64,000 nucleotides of DNA from Pseudomonas sp. 7SR1 (GTDB taxonomy: Bacteria; Pseudomonadota; Gammaproteobacteria; Pseudomonadales; Pseudomonadaceae), in the NCBI RefSeq assembly GCF_900156465.1, contig NZ_LT707064.1, forward strand, positions 3,859,001-3,923,000. Direction: 5' to 3'. A program made the position numbers and the translations under genes. Of the stretch, positions 57,255 through 64,000 are shown piece after piece. The first letter of the stretch is position 1. Every line of letters begins with the position of its first letter. The notes under the pieces are model-generated. The model was given only the letters and a program-made list of their open reading frames with translations. It had not been told where the DNA came from and did no database searches.

Positions 57255-58358
57255 TCACCCAAGGATATCGAACGCCGTGCTGCCCAATCGCTCGCCATTG
57301 ACCAGCAGGTGCACCGCATGCCGGCCCGCGTAGTGCCGGCGAGTGGTCAGCTCGCGGATGAATTGGGAGCGACTCAGGGCGACGCAGCCGTGGGCCGGCA
57401 GATCGAAGGTCTTTAGCTTGAAGACCTTGGCCGAGGTGCCGCCCGAGGCTTTCACATAATCGATGGCATAGTCGATCACCAGGCGCTGGGGCTTTTCCAG
57501 GGTGGAATGCACCTTGAAGGACAGCGTGATCTGGTCTCCGAGGCGAATCACCCCAGGCGTCACCTTCAATTCCGAAACCTGGACCTGGGCCTTGCCGCCG
57601 ACCCCGATGACGGCCAGCGCCCTGGGATCGCCCTGCTTGATCAGGCTGCGCAGCGCATGTCGGGCGATCCAGGCGGTATGGCGGTCTTGCAGCGGCCAGC
57701 CTTCGATCCGGTCGAGCACCCAGTCGGGATGCTGCTTGGTCACATCGTTGAGATGATTGGCCACGGACTTGCGCACATAGAGGCTGCTATCGGCCTTGAG
57801 GGTCTCCAGGATAGCGGCGGTGAGCTCGGGGTTGGCCTGGATCGGCTCCAGGTGAAACGACCACGGCAGCCGCGGACGGCTGCCTTCGCTGGCCAGGCGT
57901 CGTACGTGCTCGTTGGGATCCAGCGCCCAGGTGTGCATGACCTTGAGGCAGCGTTCCAGATCATCGCGCAGGAAGTGCCGCACCGCGAATTCCGAAGAGC
58001 CGAACCGGGTGAAATACTTGAGCGCGTCCAGGGACAGGTCGAAGGCGTGCCGGCCATGGCAGGCGACATAGTGCGGCAGGAACATGCTGACGAACATGCT
58101 GTTCAGGCGCGGGGCCAGGTCCCGCAGCACGTCCAGCGAGGCTTCATAGCTCAGGGGCAGCACCGCATGCAGGCATTCGCTGACCCGGGCCATGCGTTGC
58201 ATCACCGACAACTCGGCCAGCCCGTCGTTGGCCATGCGCAGGAAGGCCTTGGCATCGAATGCCGGGTACACCGCGCTCATTTGGCTGGCGATGTGTTCCA
58301 GGCGCGCGGCGTTGAAGATTTCCTTGAGGGCAGGGGAGGCAGTGGTCGGGGTCGTCAT
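57255..58358 (-). CDS. AlkC-type DNA alkylation repair glycosylase
   Basis: 367 residues. HEAT-like repeats occupy the first 240 residues (LNSMFVSMFLPHYVACHGRH, DSSLYVRKSVANHLNDVTKQ), and the last 110 residues form an Ig-like domain (ELKVTPGVIRLGDQITLSFK) as in Pseudomonas AlkC, which excises 3-methylcytosine and 3-methyladenine without flipping the base. A GTG ten codons upstream is possible. It is convergent with mucR, 7 bp from its stop. Confidence 0.88.
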   Translation of the reverse strand: MTTPTTASPALKEIFNAARLEHIASQMSAVYPAFDAKAFLRMANDGLAELSVMQRMARVSECLHAVLPLSYEASLDVLRDLAPRLNSMFVSMFLPHYVACHGRHAFDLSLDALKYFTRFGSSEFAVRHFLRDDLERCLKVMHTWALDPNEHVRRLASEGSRPRLPWSFHLEPIQANPELTAAILETLKADSSLYVRKSVANHLNDVTKQHPDWVLDRIEGWPLQDRHTAWIARHALRSLIKQGDPRALAVIGVGGKAQVQVSELKVTPGVIRLGDQITLSFKVHSTLEKPQRLVIDYAIDYVKASGGTSAKVFKLKTFDLPAHGCVALSRSQFIRELTTRRHYAGRHAVHLLVNGERLGSTAFDILG

Positions 58359-58394
58359 GGTGAGGGCCGATGTCCAAGGGGTGGTCACTATATC

Positions 58395-58427
58395 CCGTGG
58401 CGAGGGCGCAAGCTTCCCTCGCCACGG
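58395..58427. repeat. Perfect inverted repeat with 12-bp arms
   Basis: ccgtggcgaggg and ccctcgccacgg with a 9-base spacer, in the divergent gap between the alkC-type gene and the RcnB-like gene. It is a compact REP variant; a regulatory role is also possible. Confidence 0.75.
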
Positions 58428-58499
58428 CTACAGCCAATGGAATGATTCGTCGCTGGCGAAGTCCCAGCTTCAGTCCCTCGCAAAACTGGAGTTTTTTCT

Positions 58500-58808
58500 A
58501 TGCGTAAACCAACCCTGACCGCCAGCCTGCTCCTGATCGCCGGCCTCGCCGCCCTCGGGCCTGCCGCCCAGGCAGTCGAGAAGACCGGCGATGCCCTGGA
58601 GCATTCGCCAAGCAATGGTCGCAGGCTGGTGGAGAACGACCGCGTGCCGGCGGACTACCAGCGCGCCGACAGGGCCGTGAAGGATTGGAAACAGAAGCAG
58701 CTCGAGCAGCCGACAAGCGAGCAGCAATGGGTGCATATCGACGACAAATACCTGCTGATCGAAACCGTCTCGGGCGCCATCGTCAAGATCGTTCCGGCCA
58801 CGCGTTAG
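58500..58808 (+). CDS. RcnB-family periplasmic protein
   Basis: 102 residues. Signal peptide ends near AAQA/VEKTGDA. The mature part with VPADYQRADRAVKDWKQKQ and WVHIDDKYLLIETVSGAIVKIV matches RcnB, an E. coli periplasmic protein involved in nickel/cobalt homeostasis. No rcnA exporter is nearby, so the metal link is only by family. GGAG lies before the ATG. Confidence 0.85.
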   Translation: MRKPTLTASLLLIAGLAALGPAAQAVEKTGDALEHSPSNGRRLVENDRVPADYQRADRAVKDWKQKQLEQPTSEQQWVHIDDKYLLIETVSGAIVKIVPATR

Positions 58809-58850
58809 GCTTTGTACGAAGAGTGCCCTGGGCAACTCTTCGTACAACCC
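58809..58850. repeat. Short palindrome of the GGCTTTGTACGAA type
   Basis: Arms tttgtacgaagagt and aactcttcgtacaa around gccctgggc. It starts at the stop codon of the RcnB gene and ends a few bases before the emfourin gene's stop. Same family as 109. Confidence 0.75.
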
Positions 58851-58857
58851 CGGGTCC

Positions 58858-59181
58858 TCAGATGACTTCGCCCTTGTCCCACAACTGGATCAATTCGCCG
58901 GGTGCCCGGTCCTCGGGCACCTGCAGCACCATTTCGTCTTCCTGGTCGTTGGTGCGGTAGCGCACCTCGATCTGGAAGAAACGCTGGTCGCCGCGCCCGG
59001 GCGTGGAAGAGGTCAGCGGCAGGCAGCCCTCCAGGACCGAGCAGATGCGCGTTCGCTGGTCGAGGTCGCATTGGGCGAACTCGATCTCCCGGGGCCGGGT
59101 CAGGGCATGGATGGCCGCCACGCCGCCCTGGCGTGACAGCCGCACCACGGCCTTGTCGTCGAGGTCTGGAAGGTTCTTCAT
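58858..59181 (-). CDS. Emfourin-type protealysin inhibitor
   Basis: 107 residues, no signal peptide. The segments VVRLSRQGGVAAIHALTRPR and YRTNDQEDEMVLQVPEDRAPG correspond to emfourin, the protein inhibitor of the M4 peptidase protealysin described in Serratia. Its ATG overlaps the protease TGA (TGATG), implying coupled translation that supplies inhibitor with enzyme. Confidence 0.9.
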   Translation of the reverse strand: MKNLPDLDDKAVVRLSRQGGVAAIHALTRPREIEFAQCDLDQRTRICSVLEGCLPLTSSTPGRGDQRFFQIEVRYRTNDQEDEMVLQVPEDRAPGELIQLWDKGEVI

Positions 59182-60242
59182 CAGCTCTCCTCAGTCAGGT
59201 CGACGCCCACCTGGGCCCAGCCATCCTGCACCGCTTGCACTTCCCGCTCGCCAAACCGCTGGCGGGCGTGCTCGACGGTCAGGCGGGCGAAAGCACTGAA
59301 GGACGCGTCGTTGGCCAGTTTTCGGTCGCACAAGGTGTCATACCAGATTCGGCCGGCCTTTTCCCAGGCAAATCCGCCCAGCGCGGTGGCCACCAGATAA
59401 AAGGCGCGGTTGGGAATGCCGGAATTGATGTGCACGCCGCCATTGTCCTCGCGGGTGATGACGAACTGACGCATATGCGCCGGCTGCGGGTCCTTGCCCA
59501 GCAACGGATCGTCGTAGGCCGTGCCGGGGTTGGACATGCTGCGCAGGCCGTCGCCGTTGATCCTGTCGGTGAGCAGGTCGGCGCCGATGAGCCAGTCTGC
59601 CTGGTCGGCGGTCTGTTCGAGCACGAACTGCTTGACCAGCACGCCGAACACGTCGGAGACGGATTCGTTCAGGGCGCCGGACTGGTTGGCATAGATCAGG
59701 CCCGCTTCGCTTTCGGTGACGCCGTGGGCCAGCTCGTGGGCCACCACATCGAGGGAGCGGGTGAAGCGTTGGAAGATTTCCCCGTCGCCGTCGCCGAACA
59801 CCATCTGCGCGCCGTTCCAGAAGGCGTTTTCGTAGCCCTGGCCGTAATGCACGGTGCCCACCAGGGCGAAGCCCTTGTTGTCGATGGAGTCACGGCCCAG
59901 GACTTTCCAGAAGAAATCGTAGGTGGCGCCCAGGGCATCGTAGGCTTCGTCCACGGCCGGGTCGCCGCCGGCCGGTTGGCCTTCGAGGCGCACGGGCTGT
60001 CCGGGCAGTTCCATGCTGTTCTGTGCGTCGTGCACGCTGCGCTGAGGATGGCCGGGCTTGCCCGGCCTTGCCAGTGCGGCAGCGACGGGTGGGGTGTGGG
60101 GCGGGCCGGGATTGTGCCGCAGGCTGCGCACATGGGTCAGGGTGCCCAGGGCGCTGGAGCGCTGCTGTTCGGAGCCGTGGGCGATGATGCGGTTGAGGAT
60201 ATAGGGCGGAATGAAGCCATGAAGAGGGCGAGAGTCGATCAT
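59181..60242 (-). CDS. M4 family metallopeptidase (protealysin-like)
   Basis: 353 residues. Zinc motif HELAH with VVAHELAHGVTESEAG and the third ligand Glu in NESVSDVFG. The short N-terminal propeptide (about 1-50, with HGFIPPYILNRII, the PPxY-like protealysin precursor motif) replaces the long FTP/PepSY propeptide and signal peptide of thermolysin, as in protealysin. It is thus probably cytoplasmic or released without Sec. AAGGA precedes the ATG at 60242; the longer frame upstream overlaps the divergent FKBP gene and was rejected. Confidence 0.92.
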   Translation of the reverse strand: MIDSRPLHGFIPPYILNRIIAHGSEQQRSSALGTLTHVRSLRHNPGPPHTPPVAAALARPGKPGHPQRSVHDAQNSMELPGQPVRLEGQPAGGDPAVDEAYDALGATYDFFWKVLGRDSIDNKGFALVGTVHYGQGYENAFWNGAQMVFGDGDGEIFQRFTRSLDVVAHELAHGVTESEAGLIYANQSGALNESVSDVFGVLVKQFVLEQTADQADWLIGADLLTDRINGDGLRSMSNPGTAYDDPLLGKDPQPAHMRQFVITREDNGGVHINSGIPNRAFYLVATALGGFAWEKAGRIWYDTLCDRKLANDASFSAFARLTVEHARQRFGEREVQAVQDGWAQVGVDLTEES

Positions 60243-60396
60243 CAGAACATCCTTATCTGAAATGCAGGGTCGATACCCATGTGAACCAGGGCGGCCGCTG
60301 CGGTTCCCTCCCGCAGCGAAGCCGCTGGCCATAAAAGTTTGCCAGGCACGTGGATTTCTGCGAAAAACCGCGCCTCGAACCCAACGGAAAATGGCC

Positions 60397-60738
60397 ATGA
60401 GCGAAGAATTGCAAATCATCGACCTGGAGCAGGGCGACGGTAAAAGCGTAGTCAAAGGGGCGCTGATCACCACTCAATACCGCGGCACGCTGGAAGACGG
60501 CACCGAATTCGATTCGTCCTACAGCCGTGGCAAACCCTTCCAGTGCGTCATTGGCACCGGTCGTGTCATCAAGGGCTGGGACCAGGGCTTGATGGGCATG
60601 AAGGTCGGTGGCAAGCGCAAGCTGCTGGTGCCGGCCCACCTGGCCTATGGCGAGCGGTCCATGGGTGCCCACATCAAGCCCAACAGCAACCTCATCTTTG
60701 AAATCGAACTGCTGGAAGTACTGACCCGCGACGATTGA
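60397..60738 (+). CDS. FKBP-type peptidyl-prolyl isomerase
   Basis: 113 residues, single FKBP domain without signal peptide. GALITTQYRGTLEDGTEFDS, FQCVIGTGRVIKGWDQGL and VPAHLAYGERSMG are the conserved active-site strands. The ATG at 60397 has GGA eight bases upstream; MAM at 60391 is an alternative. It is convergent with the P450 gene. Confidence 0.92.
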   Translation: MSEELQIIDLEQGDGKSVVKGALITTQYRGTLEDGTEFDSSYSRGKPFQCVIGTGRVIKGWDQGLMGMKVGGKRKLLVPAHLAYGERSMGAHIKPNSNLIFEIELLEVLTRDD

Positions 60739-60758
60739 ACGCCTTTTGGGGGCGCCTT

Positions 60759-61886
60759 TCACGGGCGGTCGCTGAACACTGGGATGCGACCGTTGACCGA
60801 AGGGCGGTAGCGCCAGTCCAGCCGGTCCGGCTGGGGGGCTCGCTCGAGGATCGTCGCCAGGGAGGCCGCGGCGATATCCATCGCCAGGGTTTGCCCCGGG
60901 CATTCATGGCGCCCGGCACCGAAGCTGAAGCTGCGGCGATTGAGGCGGTCCGTCAGCAAGAGGTCCGGCTGTGGGTTGAGGGCCGGATCGCGATTGGCCG
61001 AGGCGAGCAACACCACGATCGCCTCCCCCGGTTCCAGGGACACGCCGAGGATGTCGCAGCGGGCGACAACGAAGCGACGGGTGTTCTGTACGGGAGGGTC
61101 GAAGCGCTGGACTTCGGCCAGTAACGGGCCGATTAGCGTCGGCTCCTCCCTGATCCTGTGCAGCAACGCCGGATCGCGTATCAGCGCCAGCAGGGCATTG
61201 CCGATCAGGCCGGCGGTGGCTTCGTGGGTTTGTGCGAGCAGCCCGATCAGGTTGGCGACCAGGTCGTTCGGCGCGACGCCTGCGAAGCCTTGGCAGATGC
61301 CTGTGAGCCAGGCGCTGGCCGAATCGTTGGCCTCGATTCGCTTGCGAAACAGAACCTGCAATTGACCGGTGGCGCGGTGCGCGGCGTGCAGTTGCGCAGC
61401 GTCGCTCAGGGGCGACAAGCACGCGACGAAATCCCTCGTCAGTGCACTGAGCAGTCGGCTGTCCGCCGGGCTGAAGCCCAACAGCGCCGCCACCACGGCG
61501 ACCGGTCCGATGAACTGTGCGTGATGCAGGCCCGCGGCCCCATCCTCGATAAAACCGGCCCTGACCCATGCCCTGACCTGCTGTCGATCGATGTCCTGCA
61601 AACCCGGGGCGATGGCCGACCTGGGGCAGCGCTGGCGTTCGCCTTCGTTCATGCGCATCAGGTGCCCGAATACCTGGCCGGCGGGCCTGCCGGCGATGGC
61701 CTTTGGCACAGGTTCCTGGGGCGGGCGAACATGGCAATCGGCGTGACGCAGCACGGCGCATACGGCTTCGGCGCTGCTGGCGATCCACGACTGCACCTGC
61801 TGATCGAAGGTCAGCCCGCCTTTGGCGCGCAGGCTTGCGTAATAAGGATAGGGGTCGGGATGAGTCGCGGCGGTGATGGGGTCCAT
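60759..61886 (-). CDS. Cytochrome P450 with Ala in place of the I-helix Thr
   Basis: 375 residues from the ATG at 61886 (GAGG upstream). Heme-ligand Cys is in FSFGAGRHECPGQ, the K-helix ExxR in EVQRFDPPV. The I helix reads LLAQTHEATAG where most bacterial P450s have AGHETT, so the conserved oxygen-activating Thr is replaced by Ala, as in P450eryF. The enzyme is at the short end of the class. It is divergent from an ArsR-like regulator gene 82 bp away. No ferredoxin gene nearby. Substrate unknown. Confidence 0.9.
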   Translation of the reverse strand: MDPITAATHPDPYPYYASLRAKGGLTFDQQVQSWIASSAEAVCAVLRHADCHVRPPQEPVPKAIAGRPAGQVFGHLMRMNEGERQRCPRSAIAPGLQDIDRQQVRAWVRAGFIEDGAAGLHHAQFIGPVAVVAALLGFSPADSRLLSALTRDFVACLSPLSDAAQLHAAHRATGQLQVLFRKRIEANDSASAWLTGICQGFAGVAPNDLVANLIGLLAQTHEATAGLIGNALLALIRDPALLHRIREEPTLIGPLLAEVQRFDPPVQNTRRFVVARCDILGVSLEPGEAIVVLLASANRDPALNPQPDLLLTDRLNRRSFSFGAGRHECPGQTLAMDIAAASLATILERAPQPDRLDWRYRPSVNGRIPVFSDRP

Positions 61887-61968
61887 GAAGCGCTGCCTCG
61901 TTGAGGATGAAGAAAGAGTTGCTACTATCTCCAGTCGATGCATGGCTTGATTCGTCCAGGAGCGAAAT

Positions 61969-62718
61969 ATGAATGCGCAGCACCACGATCTCGGTGTTTC
62001 CCAGGTGGCGGCGGCGATTGCCGAACCGGCACGCACCCGCATGCTCTGTTCGTTGATGGACGGTCACGCCCGGACCAGCACGGAGCTGGCGAGCATTGCC
62101 GAGGTCAGTGCTTCCACCGCCAGCGCCCATCTGGCGAAACTCAAGGAGCTGGCCCTGGTGCGCTTGCATGTCCAGGGGCGTCATCGCTACTACAGCCTTG
62201 CGGACAAACGCGTGGCCCAGGCCCTTGAAGCGCTGATGGTGATCGGTCAGAACGCCGCGCCGGCCTTCGTCCCACGAACCCCGGACCGCCTGCAATTCGC
62301 CCGTACCTGCTACGACCACATGGCTGGCACGTTGGCGGTGCGGCTGCATGACCGCATGCTCGAAGCCGGATGGCTGGTGGACGTGGAAGGGCAGGCTTAT
62401 CGGCTGAGCGAGTCGGGTGAAGCGTTGTTCCAGGCGCTGGGCATCGATGCCCAGGCCCTTGCCACCCAGCGACGGCGATTCGCCTGCCCTTGCCTGGACT
62501 GGAGCATGCGTAGGCCTCACCTGGGAGGTGCCTTGGGGGCGGCGTTGTTGCAAATGGCGCTCAAGCGCCAGTGGCTGAGCCAGGATCTGGACAGCCGGGC
62601 GTTGGGGTTGACCGCCATTGGGCGCAAGGAGATGGCGAGGCGGTTCGGTATCAATGCGCACCTGGAGGTGGGTGAGAGCAGCGAGAACAGGCTCGCCCCT
62701 ACGCTGGGTCTGCGCTGA
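61969..62718 (+). CDS. ArsR-family winged-helix regulator with a C-terminal effector domain
   Basis: 249 residues. The ArsR winged helix occupies about 10-90 (ARTSTELASIAEVSASTASAH and HLAKLKELALVRLHVQGRHR). The remaining 150 residues are longer than in metal-sensing ArsR proteins and include CPCLDWSMRRPHLGG, seen in larger ArsR members of unknown ligand. AGGAG precedes the ATG. Divergent from the P450 gene, its likely target. Confidence 0.88.
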   Translation: MNAQHHDLGVSQVAAAIAEPARTRMLCSLMDGHARTSTELASIAEVSASTASAHLAKLKELALVRLHVQGRHRYYSLADKRVAQALEALMVIGQNAAPAFVPRTPDRLQFARTCYDHMAGTLAVRLHDRMLEAGWLVDVEGQAYRLSESGEALFQALGIDAQALATQRRRFACPCLDWSMRRPHLGGALGAALLQMALKRQWLSQDLDSRALGLTAIGRKEMARRFGINAHLEVGESSENRLAPTLGLR

Positions 62719-62730
62719 TCGACAGGCAAT

Positions 62731-62767
62731 GAAAAGCCCACTCGTGCTGATGCAGGAGTGGGCTTTG
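62731..62767. terminator. Bidirectional terminator
   Basis: Stem aaagcccactc against gagtgggcttt, between the ArsR-like and convergent ilvE genes. Confidence 0.85.
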
Positions 62768-62810
62768 AGGAGTCGCTTACACAGCCTGGTGCGTTACCGA
62801 TGGCCTGGGA

Positions 62811-63830
62811 TCAGACCTTGACGATCCAGCCTGCCGGCGCTTCGATGTCGCCGGTCTGCACGCCGGTCAGCTCTTTGTAGAGCTTCTGAGTGATCGGACC
62901 GACCTCGGTTTCGCTGTGGAAGACGTGCAGCTTGTCCTTGTAGCTGATGCCGCCGATCGGAGTGATCACCGCTGCGGTACCGCAGGCACCGGCCTCCTTG
63001 AAGTCCGAGAGCTTGTCGATGAACACGTCGCCTTCGACCACTTCCAGGCCCAGGCGCGATTTGGCCAGCTCGATCAGCGACAGACGGGTGATTCCCGGCA
63101 GCACGGACGGCGAGTTGGGGGTGACGAACTTGTTGTCGTGGGTGATACCGAAGAAGTTGGCCGAGCCGACTTCTTCGATTTTGGAGTGGGTCAGCGGGTC
63201 CAGGTAGATGCAGTCGGCGAAGCTCGCCTTCTTGGCCTGCGAGCCGGGCATCAGGCTGGCCGCGTAGTTGCCACCGACCTTGGCCGCGCCGGTGCCTTGT
63301 GGCGCGGCACGGTCGAAGCTGGAGATGAGGAAGTTGTGTGGCGTCAGGCCGCCCTTGAAATAGGCGCCCACCGGAATGCAGAAGACCGAGAAGATGAACT
63401 CGGGCGCGGTACGCACGCCGATATTGTCACCCACGCCGATCACGAAGGGACGCAGGTACAGCGCGCCACCGGTGCCGTAGGGCGGGATGAAGCGCTCGTT
63501 GGCGCGGACCACCTGCTTGCAGGCTTCGATGAACTGCTCGGTGTCCACGTGGGGCATCAGCAGGCGGGCGCAACTGCGCTGCATGCGGGCGGCGTTCTGG
63601 TCAGGACGGAACAGGTTGATCGAGCCGTCCTTGCAGCGGTAGGCCTTCAGGCCCTCGAAGCATTGCTGACCGTAGTGCAGGGCGGTGGAGCCCTCGCTGA
63701 TGTGCAGCACATTGTCGTCGGTCAGGGTGCCGGCGTCCCAGGCGCCATTGCGCCAGTGCGACAGGTAGCGTTTGTCGGTCTTGATGTAGTCAAAGCCCAG
63801 TTTGTCCCAATTGATGCTCTCGTTACCCAT
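62811..63830 (-). CDS. ilvE: Branched-chain amino acid aminotransferase
   Basis: 339 residues, class IV PLP enzyme of the longer (type II) kind. GSTALHYGQQCFEGLKAYRC, the PLP Lys in GAAKVGGNYAASL, and EVGSANFFGI with ITRLSLIELA are family marks. It interconverts Leu, Ile and Val with their 2-keto acids. AGAGGG lies upstream of the ATG at 63830; the 22-codon longer start lacks similarity. Confidence 0.95.
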   Translation of the reverse strand: MGNESINWDKLGFDYIKTDKRYLSHWRNGAWDAGTLTDDNVLHISEGSTALHYGQQCFEGLKAYRCKDGSINLFRPDQNAARMQRSCARLLMPHVDTEQFIEACKQVVRANERFIPPYGTGGALYLRPFVIGVGDNIGVRTAPEFIFSVFCIPVGAYFKGGLTPHNFLISSFDRAAPQGTGAAKVGGNYAASLMPGSQAKKASFADCIYLDPLTHSKIEEVGSANFFGITHDNKFVTPNSPSVLPGITRLSLIELAKSRLGLEVVEGDVFIDKLSDFKEAGACGTAAVITPIGGISYKDKLHVFHSETEVGPITQKLYKELTGVQTGDIEAPAGWIVKV

Positions 63831-63979
63831 GACACCCTCTATATCTTGACGACCGTCGAAACGGTTAAAGGCTTCTGACGTTTTTTGGATGGGCACAACA
63901 ATACTTCATTCCGGGGCTGTTTCGCAGCCCGTAACACCAATCCCCGGGGTGAAAACCTGTCCCCGGATTAAACAAAACC

Positions 63980-64000
63980 CTGTGGCGAAGGGATTAATCT
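63980..64000. repeat. Partial REP unit at the window edge
   Basis: tgtggcgaagggattaatct matches the beginning of the gtggcgaggggatttatcc class; the rest is outside the window. Confidence 0.6.

Noticed and set aside
58470..58847. A 125-codon minus-strand frame opposite the RcnB-like gene
   Set aside because: The plus strand encodes a signal peptide and RcnB motif; the minus frame begins inside the palindrome.
60904..62661. A 585-codon minus-strand frame spanning the P450 and ArsR-like genes
   Set aside because: It crosses two well-supported divergent genes and their promoter gap; no family features.

Overview
The window is a stretch of Pseudomonas chromosome, most likely from the P. fluorescens group. 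Pointers are the REP palindromes of the 'gtgggagcgagcttgctcgc' and 'gtggcgaggggatttatcc' types scattered between genes, the MvaT/MvaU-type silencer, an AruH-like transaminase, an AlkC-type glycosylase, a MucR-like MHYT-GGDEF-EAL protein, and GC-rich codon use. No rRNA, tRNA, CRISPR array, prophage or complete insertion sequence was seen. Most genes are ordinary chromosomal housekeeping and accessory genes; start codons were moved inward where a ribosome site or family alignment required it.

Layout. 1-2048: distal part of a chemotaxis operon on the minus strand (sensory transducer, CheY, STAS protein, start of CheA). 2.4-9.9 kb: MATE pump, HAD phosphatase, PpnN, DUF3087 protein, ArsH, OBAP-type lipoprotein, KGG stress protein, ClpP-like protein. 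10-13.7 kb: topoisomerase IB and modABC with an operator-like palindrome. 13.8-18.1 kb: nitronate monooxygenase-like enzyme, GyrI-like protein, and an alkylation-response operon (2OG-Fe oxygenase, alkB, ada). 18.1-20.9 kb: two damaged or truncated genes for Ig-like or unknown proteins. 21-29.4 kb: small proteins, galU, glutathione reductase, ahpC/ahpF, glyoxalase I, DUF4946 protein, H-NS-like silencer. 29.7-40.6 kb: MITE-like element, LysR/EamA pair, hpd, RarD-like transporter, aldo/keto reductase, and a CdaR/MFS/glycerate kinase/AruH cluster. 40.7-46.9 kb: lower-GC island with two Ig-like-type proteins, an autotransporter and a 148-residue unknown. 46.9-53.5 kb: RND pump plus divergent two-component system. 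53.6-64 kb: DUF1345 protein, nicotinamidase, MucR-like c-di-GMP enzyme, AlkC, RcnB protein, protealysin-type protease with its emfourin inhibitor, FKBP, P450 with divergent regulator, ilvE.

The most unusual signal is a 16-bp dyad, CTGTCAG-NNN-TGACAG or a close variant, found only in front of the unfamiliar low-GC protein genes: 18153, 19558, 40692 and 46907 (minus strand), with a weaker copy at 41620. Three copies have an AT-rich hexamer exactly 23 nt downstream, as expected for an activator site next to a -10 box. This suggests that two loci 20 kb apart, coding for otherwise unrelated-looking beta-rich proteins, form one regulon. Functions of these proteins cannot be inferred from the sequence alone.

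Stress defence recurs: methylation damage (ada, alkB, alkC), peroxide (ahpC, ahpF, gor), methylglyoxal (gloA), desiccation or general stress (KGG protein) and efflux.
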